Origin: CAYVIB01 sp964451365
GTDB taxonomy: Bacteria > Pseudomonadota > Gammaproteobacteria > Pseudomonadales > Cellvibrionaceae
Length of the DNA: 64,000 nucleotides
Direction of reading: 5' to 3'
Assembly: GCA_964451365.1 (NCBI GenBank)
Contig: CAYVIB010000019.1
Location: forward strand, 30,388 to 94,387
This document shows positions 55,351 to 63,465 of the stretch, one piece after another (the stretch's first letter is position 1; the number at the start of each line of letters is the position of its first letter). Both the position numbers and the translations under genes were made by a program. Below the pieces are notes generated by a model. The model saw only the letters and a list, made by a program, of their open reading frames with translations, was not told where the DNA came from and did not search any database.

Positions 55351-55615
55351 GGAAAAGAATGTCCCTTAAGTGAACTTTTATTGTGGGCCGAAGATAACCT
55401 TATTGGGGTTGAAGGTCAACAAACCGGCATCCACCCGCAAGCAAATCGCGCAGTAATCGTTTTGCCTCCATTTTTGGCGTATCAAAGTTAACGATAAATC
55501 ACTTAGCGGGTACACCGGCCAAGTAAAAAGAATTTTTGTCATCATGCTAGCCAAAGGCAGGTTTTCGGTAGCCGGCGCTGCCTCTCCGGTTCGATTTCAT
55601 GTACCATACCCACCA

Positions 55616-56458
55616 ATGCAAACCGAACTCAACCACCTCCCCAAGCGCAAGCAGGACGATATCCGCTTTATCGTCAATGTGCTGTTGGATGAGGTGGAAC
55701 AAATCATCGGCTTCGCCACCGGTAAAAAGAAACACAGCCGGGTGATGCTGATTATCCTGTTCGGCAGCCACGCCCGGGGCGATTGGGTGGACGACCCGAA
55801 AAGCGGCTACTTCAGCGATTACGACCTGCTGGTGGTGATGAACCGGCGGGAGCTGGTTGCCGATGACCGTGTGTGGCGCATTGCCAGTGAGCGGATTATG
55901 CAAAAGGTAAAAACACCGGCGAACATTCTGGTGCATACCCGCACGGATGTGAATGATTGGCTTAAGAAGGGGAATTATTTCTTTCGCGATATTTACTACG
56001 AAGGGATTCAGCTTTATCAGTTTGATAATGCGAAGCTTGCAACGCCTGGTAAATTAAGTAACGAGCAGGCAAAGATTGCAACTCAGGAGTTCTACGACCA
56101 ATGGTATACCAATGCCGCGGATCGGTTTAAAGTCTACCGGTTTTGCCGCTAGGAAGGGCTTTTAAAGCAAGCCGCGTTCGACCTGCATCAAGTAACAGAG
56201 AGTGCTTTCGCTTGCATTCTGTTGGTATTCACCCTGTATCTTCCAAGAAGCCATAATCTCAAACATCTAAACGACCTGGTTATTCATCAGGACGAAGAGT
56301 TTAAATCGATTTTTCCCTTGGATACTCGCGCCGCCCGCCGCTATTTCCAACTGCTTAAGCGCGCTTATGTTGAAGCGCGATATTCCAAACACTATAAAAT
56401 CACCGAAGAGGAGCTGGACTGGCTGGCGGAGCGAGTGGAGTTACTGCTGGCTGACTGA
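55616..56458 (+). pseudogene. Nucleotidyltransferase-HEPN protein interrupted by an amber codon
   Basis: From the ATG at 55616 the first part is an MNT-type nucleotidyltransferase (LFGSHARGDW and FSDYDLLVV), followed by the start of a HEPN domain (QEFYDQWYTNAADRFKVYRFCR). A TAG at 56150-56152 then interrupts it, but the same frame continues as EGLLKQAAFDLHQVTESAF with the rest of a typical HEPN domain (LLVFTLYLPRSHNLKHL) to 56458. No frameshift is needed. The N-terminal part alone could be translated and still act as a nucleotidyltransferase. Full-length MNT-HEPN fusions are known in other bacteria, where the nucleotidyltransferase can inhibit the HEPN ribonuclease. Confidence 0.82.
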
Positions 56459-56537
56459 AAAGCTTTGCCAGCGCCGTATTGAGAGTTATCAATGATGCCC
56501 GCGCCCCTCTCTTCGCTCTAACCTTCCAAGGTAACAC

Positions 56538-56960
56538 CTAAACTTTATTCCATAACTCCGGTGATTTAAAGGCATACCTATACAAGCACAAGTACTGGAA
56601 ATAGTATAGTGCACCAAAAAGTAAGATCACAACTATAAAATCCAAAGAGAGATCTCGTAGCGGACCGAAGTCAAAATTTACGACTGAATGAGAATCAAAA
56701 ATCAGAGATAACAAAATCGTACAGTAAACCGCAATTATAGGCATAACTCTTTTTTTATATGCAAACCCATATATAGCCAACAAAAGCAAGGGTGAAACAA
56801 TAACATCCAGTGCCAAATTAATATAGTTGTATTTATCCATCGAAAAATAAACAGGAACGGAGCCTATTTGCAGCACCAAATTAAACCAAAAAAAAGACTG
56901 CCAACCTGATTCAGCGTTGGCCCCAGATTCCGGATTTGGCGTGTTAACTAAATCATTCAT
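56538..56960 (-). CDS. Small membrane protein of unknown function
   Basis: 140 residues with about four hydrophobic segments after a polar N-terminus (VNTPNPESGANAE). No motif recognised. The ribosome-binding site is weak. AT-rich, and first in a minus-strand run of secreted and membrane genes. Confidence 0.65.
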   Translation of the reverse strand: MNDLVNTPNPESGANAESGWQSFFWFNLVLQIGSVPVYFSMDKYNYINLALDVIVSPLLLLAIYGFAYKKRVMPIIAVYCTILLSLIFDSHSVVNFDFGPLRDLSLDFIVVILLFGALYYFQYLCLYRYAFKSPELWNKV

Positions 56961-57016
56961 GCCATGAATCGCTTCAATTATTGGTAGTAAATAGAGTTAA
57001 TAAAAAGAATTCACCC

Positions 57017-57358
57017 CTAGCTTCTAACTCGAACATGACCAATATAGGGACGTTGTGACCCACACTCATATAAATGAAAGGAAACATCCTTCTGCGCAAG
57101 AAAAGCTGCAAGTATTAGCGATTGACTCAACTCGTAGTTCTCGCCATTTTGATTCACTTTTGATTCGTTTAAATCAAGCATATAAGCCATTCCTGGCCTA
57201 ACCTCACAACCTATGCTTTTACCTGCAGCGTAATCCACCTGCACATGCATTCCCCATGGTCTTGTTTCTATACCCGTTATCTTTCCATATGGAGTGGTTT
57301 CCATCGCGGAAACGATTAGTGGTATTGAAAGCAGTAATAATGTAAGTAAATATCTCAT
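57017..57358 (-). CDS. Small secreted protein, family member 2
   Basis: 113 residues with a signal peptide (MRYLLTLLLLSIPLIVSA). It has the same layout as the protein at 50856: G-K-I-T-GIETRPWG, then a central segment with LSQSLILAAFLAQKDVSFHLYE and a C-terminal YIGHVRVRS, with two cysteines. The aligned core residues (GxI, LAA, V-x-LY) suggest one family, although overall identity is low. Confidence 0.7.
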   Translation of the reverse strand: MRYLLTLLLLSIPLIVSAMETTPYGKITGIETRPWGMHVQVDYAAGKSIGCEVRPGMAYMLDLNESKVNQNGENYELSQSLILAAFLAQKDVSFHLYECGSQRPYIGHVRVRS

Positions 57359-57452
57359 GATTATCTCTTTTCCATTAGAATCAATAGATGACCGACATTT
57401 GAACCAAATTTACCTGCATGAAATTCAAAGCTATACCTCTCCTTAATTAGTA

Positions 57453-58190
57453 CTATTTTTTTAGATGATACTTAATTTCCCCATCTCTCGTTTCAAGCAC
57501 TAGCTCATCACCCCGAAGCCTGTAAAGGAAATCTTGAGGGCCATCTTCATCATATATTGAAACCTGCCCGCTCTTTGCATAGTATTTTCCTTTGTATTTT
57601 GAGACTTTCTCATCCTTAAACGTCTTCGCCATAAATTTATATCTTTTCTCAAATTGGAAGATGATTCGTTTTACATTTGTAAAGGGTTTATCAACAATAT
57701 TTCCATAACTATGCCATACACCTACCAACTCATTGTTGTTAAACTCACTTTTTCTATTAAACTTTTTGTCCAGCTTGAACACATCACCGCTCTTCACTGA
57801 TTCTATTAGCAGCTCAGTATAACATCCCCCAACATCAACAATCTGGGCATCGCTTTCCGGGTCTACGTTCGCATAAACCAAGTACTGCTTACCTTCTGCA
57901 AAGTAGGTTCCAAGCGAATCGCAGGCATCCCATGAAAAAACCTTAACTTTGTCTTTCAAGCTACCCTTCCAAGCCTGGAAAACCTCTATCTCTGCTACCT
58001 TTGGGCCACACAACACATGATCACCAGCATAGGCAGCATACGACATATCTTTCTCGCGAGATACAACCTTGCCGGAGAATATATAATCCGATTCCTCAAT
58101 TTTTTCTCTAAAAGACGGCTCGTCACAAGTCTCCCCATAGATAAATTGAGAAACTATTGCTAGCAGTACGAAAAGAGAGCTAGCTCGCAT
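57453..58190 (-). CDS. Secreted protein with TIMP/NTR-like N-terminal domain
   Basis: 245 residues with a signal peptide ending about residue 19 (IYG). The mature part begins ETCDEPSFREKIEESDYIFSG, and AEIEVFQAWKGS and further cysteines follow; this resembles the NTR/TIMP-like domain of bacterial proteins with an N-terminal cysteine at the mature start. Residues about 150-245 form a separate, mostly beta, basic-rich part. Its start overlaps the end of the lipase gene by 11 bp, so the two are probably co-transcribed. Confidence 0.68.
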   Translation of the reverse strand: MRASSLFVLLAIVSQFIYGETCDEPSFREKIEESDYIFSGKVVSREKDMSYAAYAGDHVLCGPKVAEIEVFQAWKGSLKDKVKVFSWDACDSLGTYFAEGKQYLVYANVDPESDAQIVDVGGCYTELLIESVKSGDVFKLDKKFNRKSEFNNNELVGVWHSYGNIVDKPFTNVKRIIFQFEKRYKFMAKTFKDEKVSKYKGKYYAKSGQVSIYDEDGPQDFLYRLRGDELVLETRDGEIKYHLKK

Positions 58191-59238
58191 CAGCGTTGTC
58201 CTCTAAAAGGGCCTGATCCTTGGCAATCTTCTGCTTCCTGAAAGCTTTGCACATGTCTGCCTGATACACGTTAGTATATGCAAAGCTTTTTGGATAAAAG
58301 TGCGCACCTTGCACATCCTCATCGAGGTCCTTGATGATGCCTGCGAAGCCACAGGTCATGATGTTAATTGAATGCCCCTTAAAAGATGACTTCGGCCACA
58401 GCTGAATCCCAAGATCATAGCGGTTATATCGCGAAGAATTGAAAGAAGTCGTTACAAAGCGCGCTTTCTCCAAAATCTCACCAGTGTGATAGAGCCGATA
58501 GATGGCCGGGTAGTCATTTTTCACGAGCTTCCGGAACACCATCCACGACCAGTTGGTAACCGGCGAGGTGTTGAAGGTATAGACTTCCTTGATTTCCTTA
58601 AAGCGATAGCCGGCCTGCTGAGCCAGCCCACCACCCAGGGAATGCCCGGCTGCGTAAATCCGCAGATCCGGGTTTCTCCTTTTCAATTCATTAATGACCC
58701 GTGGAAGATAATCCAGCGCAATGTTGTACTGTTTGGGCTGAAGGCCGAATAGGGCTGATAAGTTGGCACTCCAGTCTTTGAAGAACTGGCCGTTATCGTT
58801 CTCGGTGCCACGGAAAACAATCACCGCCTCCAAGAATTTCCCCTTATCGTCCTCGAACGCGAAGGTTTCATAGAAAAGGCCGCTGCGGTCGTTCACGCAA
58901 AACTTGACATCGTCGGAACTAGGAAGGCGTACCCATGTGCCGCTATCAAGCTTAGGTAAAGGCACGGAGTCATGACAAGGCTCCGCCGGACGAGGGGCAG
59001 AGGCCGTATCTTTATTTTCCGGTGGCCGGTAATAAACCAGATCGGACAAATACGCCATAAATCCAAAGCGCAGCGCCACATCCTGAATAAACTGGTCTTC
59101 GCCGATAACAGGTTCGCTGTCGGTGTGCTTCAATTTGGCGACGGGGGTCACAAGGAGTCCGCAGCCAGAAAGTACCGCACAAAAAAGCAGCAGCACCGGC
59201 ACTTTTGCTAAAGTGAAGTTTAAATTTGGTAAATACAT
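58180..59238 (-). CDS. Lipase class 3 family lipoprotein
   Basis: 352 residues from the ATG at 59238, which begins a lipoprotein signal sequence (VPVLLLFCAVLSGC, lipobox LSGC near residue 24) and has a GGAAA-type ribosome-binding site; the frame is open further upstream, but those residues do not fit. The catalytic motif AAGHSLGGGLAQQ lies near residue 196, with VFRGTENDNGQFFKDW, typical of class 3 lipases (fungal-lipase-like). The later histidine region (FKGHSINIMTCG) may hold the catalytic histidine. Anchored by lipid, it probably faces the periplasm or cell surface. Confidence 0.88.
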   Translation of the reverse strand: MYLPNLNFTLAKVPVLLLFCAVLSGCGLLVTPVAKLKHTDSEPVIGEDQFIQDVALRFGFMAYLSDLVYYRPPENKDTASAPRPAEPCHDSVPLPKLDSGTWVRLPSSDDVKFCVNDRSGLFYETFAFEDDKGKFLEAVIVFRGTENDNGQFFKDWSANLSALFGLQPKQYNIALDYLPRVINELKRRNPDLRIYAAGHSLGGGLAQQAGYRFKEIKEVYTFNTSPVTNWSWMVFRKLVKNDYPAIYRLYHTGEILEKARFVTTSFNSSRYNRYDLGIQLWPKSSFKGHSINIMTCGFAGIIKDLDEDVQGAHFYPKSFAYTNVYQADMCKAFRKQKIAKDQALLEDNADAS

Positions 59239-59266
59239 ATCTTTTTCCGTGAGATCAATTTTATAG

Positions 59267-59737
59267 TTATAACCACCTTTTTCGTTCCATGGTAAAAGTA
59301 GTTGGCTCGTAGCCTTCATACTCTTCAACAACAGTGATTTTATTATAACTTGCCTTTTCAATTCTCCATGGACATTTTTCTTTGCTGTATCCAGCTTTAA
59401 GAGCTTCGTTGAATATCTGCCCGTATAACTTTCGTCTCGGCTTTTCGTCTTCCCACTGCTCTTCAATTGACACAAAACATACATGCCCACTAGCCACATA
59501 CCATCCATAATCGAACATTCCGAATCCGTCGTCAGCAAGACCGCAGCTTTCACTTGTTCTTGTATATGTCCCGTTACCTCGGAAAGCCATGTTTACCAGT
59601 GCCCGACAGTCTTCAGGCCCTTCTTCCCACTCCCACTGGCCGACAAGCATGCGAGAAATTGTTCGACTGTTATCGCGCGGGGCTAAAGTACAACTAGAAA
59701 TCACGATAAAAGCCGCTATCAGTGTTGTTATTTTCAT
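59267..59737 (-). CDS. Small lipoprotein of unknown function
   Basis: 156 residues. MKITTLIAAFIVISSCTLAPRDN is cut as a lipoprotein with the lipobox ISSC. AGGTGG lies 7 bp before the ATG. LVGQWEWEEGPEDC...FRGNGTYTRTSESC and DYGWYVASGHVCF have the look of a lipocalin-like beta sheet, by eye only. It is directly upstream of the lipase gene (28 bp), so it could be its partner. Confidence 0.65.
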   Translation of the reverse strand: MKITTLIAAFIVISSCTLAPRDNSRTISRMLVGQWEWEEGPEDCRALVNMAFRGNGTYTRTSESCGLADDGFGMFDYGWYVASGHVCFVSIEEQWEDEKPRRKLYGQIFNEALKAGYSKEKCPWRIEKASYNKITVVEEYEGYEPTTFTMERKRWL

Positions 59738-59801
59738 GTTCAGCCACCTTTGCAGCTACACTCCTTCGCTTGCAACCAGTGCTTGAACATCTCGCTGGAT
59801 A

Positions 59802-60623
59802 TCAAATTTGCGTTAGTCCGCACTGTTGCGGAGCGGAAGCGATCAGCGCATTAAAGCGTTTCTTGATCTCCTGTCGGGTCATCGGCCACACATCCGAAGA
59901 ATTATAGTCATCGAGCATGTTGTTATGCACTTGCCTGGCAACGTCACAACTGCCTTTGCCCAACTCCTGTCCAATCCAGTCTAGATATATCTGTAAAATC
60001 ATAAATGCTGTCGTTTTAAAGCCTACACTGCGTAGCTCCTTTACCGCCAGTGGATAGGTGTCGCGCATGGTTTGTATGTCGCCGCTTCCCCCACTAATCC
60101 GCGCTTTGGCCCAATAGGCATCGGCTACTTGAAACGGCCCCTCGGCGATCTTAAAAGCCAATTCCACCTGCTCCAATGCTTCGGCAAAACGTCCGAAGGA
60201 TTCATACTGCAGTATCAACAGATACCGGTCGGCCAACATCAGTGTGCCCGGCAACTGCTTGTCCAACTTTGCTATTTTGTCCAATAAAGCCAGCCTTTGC
60301 GGTGTCCAGGTTTGTGCCTGGGCCTGCGCCGCCTGGAAATTACCACTCCAATCCAAAGCTGCTAGTTTTGCGGCTATATTGGAAAGTGTGTTCAAATCGT
60401 TTCTTAATTCGTTGGTCGCCATGGCGCGATCTTCTCGCGGCTGCACCACGGCCTTGTCGTAAACAGTAAAAATACCGATGGTAATCGACAGCGCAAGTGC
60501 AACAATTCCGCCGTATTCGGAAATCTTCTTGCGAAAACCGCCGGCTTTGCTATTTTCCGTGTTGCGCTGCTTGTTATGCGATTCTTTATTTGCATTTTGT
60601 ATAGATAGTTTCATTGTCGCCAT
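59802..60623 (-). CDS. Membrane-anchored helical-repeat protein
   Basis: About 273 residues from the ATG at 60623. The N-terminal 30 residues are polar, residues about 37-57 are one membrane helix (GGIVALALSITIGIFTVYD), and the remainder is a helical, tetratricopeptide-like region (RYLLILQYESFGRFAEALEQVELAF). It overlaps the 3' end of the PEGA-like lipoprotein gene by 38 bp, implying coupled expression. The start could also be the ATG at 60614. Confidence 0.6.
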   Translation of the reverse strand: MATMKLSIQNANKESHNKQRNTENSKAGGFRKKISEYGGIVALALSITIGIFTVYDKAVVQPREDRAMATNELRNDLNTLSNIAAKLAALDWSGNFQAAQAQAQTWTPQRLALLDKIAKLDKQLPGTLMLADRYLLILQYESFGRFAEALEQVELAFKIAEGPFQVADAYWAKARISGGSGDIQTMRDTYPLAVKELRSVGFKTTAFMILQIYLDWIGQELGKGSCDVARQVHNNMLDDYNSSDVWPMTRQEIKKRFNALIASAPQQCGLTQI

Positions 60624-61092
60624 ATCCCTTACGAGATACGCAATTCGTGGATTTGCTTGAGTTATATAATTGTAATAAATATGAATTTTGCGCTGCTTGT
60701 GCTTGTTGTTGCTGAGCGAGCATACTTTGAACTTGTAGAGCAAACTTAAGATCTTCTTCTAAGCCTTCAGCATTCGGTCGATCTACAGTCACTGTGTAGT
60801 CCTCCCATTTGGAACCACAAAGCTTAATTGGAGCCAACGTAGCTTTTGCACCGCTAACCCAAGTAACTTCTACGCCCTTTGCCAAGAAGCATCCATCAGA
60901 AGTTTTATACTGTGCAAATACCGCGTGATCAAAATACAAAGTTACGGGGGAAATTCCCGCTACTAGTCCTGTTTGATGTTCGGTTACGTAACCGCCAATA
61001 GGATTGGTGTAAATTGTTAATGCAGTTTGAGTACTGCAAGCCTGAATGAAAGTGGTTACAGCGAGAAAAATAAATTTTAACCTGTATTTCAA
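60586..61092 (-). CDS. Lipoprotein with PEGA-like domain
   Basis: 168 residues. The N-terminus is a lipoprotein signal ending FIQACSTQ (lipobox QAC). The segment TIYTNPIGGYVTEHQTGLVAGISPVTL fits a PEGA-type surface domain. The C-terminal third is Gln/Ala-rich (SMLAQQQQAQAAQNSYLLQLY). It overlaps the next gene. Confidence 0.68.
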   Translation of the reverse strand: MKYRLKFIFLAVTTFIQACSTQTALTIYTNPIGGYVTEHQTGLVAGISPVTLYFDHAVFAQYKTSDGCFLAKGVEVTWVSGAKATLAPIKLCGSKWEDYTVTVDRPNAEGLEEDLKFALQVQSMLAQQQQAQAAQNSYLLQLYNSSKSTNCVSRKGYGDNETIYTKCK

Positions 61093-61153
61093 TTATATAC
61101 CCTCTCTTAAAGCGGCATCACGTTAAGCCGCGTCCCTTAATAAAGTATGAACG

Positions 61154-61348
61154 CTAATTTTTGTGAACCCAATCATCAATCGAGCTATCGTAATACCAAG
61201 TAATAACAGGAGAAGGACTATTAACAGTCATAATTTCAACATTTCTTCCAGCACGAGCCTCTTCATTGTAGCCTTCTTTAGCTGCTTGGAGCGTATCGAA
61301 TACCCCTTTAGTAGGTTCGCCATCAATATAAACATGAAATTGTGTCAT
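61154..61348 (-). CDS. Small cassette-type protein
   Basis: 64 residues, starting 19 bp beyond an attC site, with GAGGAA 7 bp before the ATG. The sequence (FHVYIDGEPTKGVFDTLQAAKEGYNEEARAG) suggests a small alpha/beta fold; I recognise no family. Its position directly behind an attC-type site makes it a gene cassette; no second attC follows it before the next gene, so its far end may have decayed. Confidence 0.7.
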   Translation of the reverse strand: MTQFHVYIDGEPTKGVFDTLQAAKEGYNEEARAGRNVEIMTVNSPSPVITWYYDSSIDDWVHKN

Positions 61349-61367
61349 TGTTCATTCCTCGTTACTC

Positions 61368-61451
61368 GCATAACGCCGCTAACACGCGCAGCTTTGCAGT
61401 GAAGGCGAAGCCGCAACGGAAAAGCTGTCGCCGTGCTTGGCCTTGTTAGGC
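61368..61451 (-). other. attC recombination site 2 (integron cassette boundary)
   Basis: On the minus strand the 84-bp segment begins with the R'' box GCCTAAC and ends with an R'-like GTTATGC. Between them the arms CAGCTTT and AAAGCTG, and CACGGCG and CGCGTG, fold into the long imperfect stem characteristic of attC. The stop codon (TAA) of the 335-residue gene lies inside the R'' box, as is usual for cassettes. Confidence 0.8.
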
Positions 61452-62453
61452 GCCGCGCCCAATCGCTTGCCGCTCCTCATAGTTATTCCTTGATCTAAAC
61501 CACAGCCTGGATGAGAGTGCAAGTATAATAAGTAGATGCACCAAAACAACGATGAGATTCAGCAGTTGTCTTGGGCCGAAGACGTCTGCTAACAGTGAAC
61601 CGGGTGCGGCAAGAATAACGTCTATAAGCTCAAATGCGAATACGGGCCCCATCAGTAGATCGACGGTAGACTCTGATGCAACTGCACTGAACGTAGCTGC
61701 TAAGCACCACCATCCAATAGTGGACCAGTTGCTAATCGAGGTAACGATGCCATTCAGCGAGAGTAATCTCATATACAAAGCAAAATAAGCACTGAGAAGC
61801 AAAAGAAACACGAGAATATCTAGAGTGTCGAGAACTACTATGATAGGCCCGATTGGCTGACGTGAACTTGAGGAAAGCAGGCGATTCATTTCTTCACGGT
61901 TCTTGATTCCAGCGTTTGTTAATTGGGGAACATCAACAATTCTTGCGGTGATCTCTAAACCGATTTGACTGAGGTCATTCTTGGTCGGATTCACGACACC
62001 GTCATTTGTAACGTAGACTTCAAAAGCAGAGATGTCTTTTGGGTTTAGCAAGGCTGGTGTAGCTTCATACCGAGTTGGTGAAGCACGACTCCAATCTAGC
62101 TCCACCCCATAAGCGTTTGCGACCCCGATTATTCTCCAAGGTTCTCGCACTTCAATTGCAATAGCTTGCCTAATTGCCTCCGGCAAGATTGGCACTTCAC
62201 CGGCATTTGTAATGCGTAACGATGATTTGAACAGATTTTCAAACTTTTCTCCGTCTATCGAGATAGATGGCTTTAGATCTTGTATGCTCGATAGCGCGTC
62301 AAGAAAAACGCCGGTGTGGTATTCAAGCGATGGTTTTTTCAAAGACTCACGAGGGCTGAAGTCAACAAAAGCCAGAGCTAGCATGACTACGATCGACAAT
62401 ATCCCGACAATTATAGATGTAGCCTGCCAGGCTCTCTGCTCATTAAGGTTCAA
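61446..62453 (-). CDS. Membrane protein of unknown function (integron cassette gene)
   Basis: 335 residues starting from TTG with AGGTGG upstream. One N-terminal membrane helix (about 12-30), a soluble middle of about 170 residues with immunoglobulin-like beta features (LRITNAGEVPILPEAIRQ; VTNDGVVNPTKND), and three or four C-terminal membrane helices from about residue 200. I recognise no family. It lies between two attC sites and ends inside the R'' box of the second. Confidence 0.75.
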   Translation of the reverse strand: MNLNEQRAWQATSIIVGILSIVVMLALAFVDFSPRESLKKPSLEYHTGVFLDALSSIQDLKPSISIDGEKFENLFKSSLRITNAGEVPILPEAIRQAIAIEVREPWRIIGVANAYGVELDWSRASPTRYEATPALLNPKDISAFEVYVTNDGVVNPTKNDLSQIGLEITARIVDVPQLTNAGIKNREEMNRLLSSSSRQPIGPIIVVLDTLDILVFLLLLSAYFALYMRLLSLNGIVTSISNWSTIGWWCLAATFSAVASESTVDLLMGPVFAFELIDVILAAPGSLLADVFGPRQLLNLIVVLVHLLIILALSSRLWFRSRNNYEERQAIGRGA

Positions 62454-62529
62454 ATCACCACCTCACATTTCCGATATTCTCAAATCTTAAGCCGCCAGTC
62501 TCAGCCTCTGCGAAGCTTCCTAATACGCC

Positions 62530-63284
62530 GTCGTGGTAGAACGCCCCGTTACCGAGACGCCCCCACACAGATCCGGACGTGCGGAATTACCGCATCCGGC
62601 TCCTCAGTTATATTATTTACCGCGCAGTTAAAACCTTTCACGAAACATTCCAAATTACTTGTCTTCGCCATTTCACCCAACAATTAACTTTACCTGTATC
62701 AGCTTTAACTGAATGTAAGCCTCGCACTTTCGTTGTCATACATGATCCAGCCCTACATGTCCGGTGTATGTGTCCACTACGAATTGAATATAACCGCCAA
62801 CCCCTCCGCCATGTGAACGGCTTTCCCGTTCTCGGACTACTATGAGTTGGTCCGAATCCCAACAGACCATCGTTCGCCTCGCTTGTCACTTAGCATCCCT
62901 ACCCATGCCCTAGGGAGCACTCTTGGGCCTCACAAGTTCCTGGAACACCTCTACATACATGCCACGGTTTGAGAACTCCGCCAGCTCGTCACAACCTCGC
63001 CAATAGTGGTTGTATTGCATGGATTTCGACTGCGTTATAAGCCTCATCAACTGAGATTCGCTATTTTCGGAGCAATACCAACACTTCAGGAGCGCGCACT
63101 CCCTATGGCCTACATGTTTCTCTGTCTACGCTTCGCACTGCTTGTTCGTCCGTGCTTCCTGCCACACAAATGTTCCTAATTTAAAACTCCGCACAACACG
63201 CAAGACTCGATAGGGGTGAGTGGCTAACTCTTACCCGACAGGGACTTTCACCCTGCAAGGTGCTCCAAGCTTCGCTTGTCGCAC
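62530..63284 (-). mobile_element. Group IIC-type intron without a reverse transcriptase gene, inserted in attC
   Basis: On the minus strand the element starts GTGCGACAAGC, the group II 5' consensus, and continues with GCAGGGTGAAAGTCCCTGTCGGG, typical of domain I. Near its end, at 62569-62602, a 34-nt hairpin GAGCCGGATGCGG...CCGCACGTCCGGATC has the AGC triad, tetraloop and bulge of domain V. It ends CTACCACGAC at 62530 (consensus AY). The exons flanking it are GGGCGTTA and GGCGTATT; joining them gives GTTAGGC, a perfect attC R' box. The 755 nt contain no reverse transcriptase frame, so it is ORF-less or deleted and would need a maturase supplied elsewhere. Confidence 0.85.
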
Positions 63285-63398
63285 TAACGCCCGGATCACC
63301 AGTACCCAAACCGGAGCAATTTTTGTGGTAAAGTGAGCGCAGCGAAACCCACAAAAATTGCGTAGGCTTGGGTGTCTGCGTGGAGCCGCTTGTTAGGG
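63285..63398 (-). other. attC recombination site 1, interrupted by the group II intron
   Basis: On the minus strand: R'' box CCCTAAC at 63392-63398, then a long imperfect palindrome (CACCCAAGCC/GGTTTGGGT and CAATTTTTGTGG/CCACAAAAATTG), then GCGTTA. The last three bases of the R' box (GGC) are at 62527-62529 on the far side of the intron. Confidence 0.8.
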
Positions 63399-63465
63399 CA
63401 TTACGCCACATAGATTTCATATTTGCCATTTAGATTTATTCTGCGATTTACATTTTGATAGTGCA

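Noticed and set aside
61093..61153. A third attC after the 64-residue cassette gene
   Set aside because: A GCTTAAC box and a short GCGGC hairpin are present, but no matching R' box or long stem follows.
62638..62889. Reverse transcriptase/maturase fragment inside the group II intron
   Set aside because: The 83-residue frame shows no YADD-type or maturase motif and matches structural intron RNA instead.
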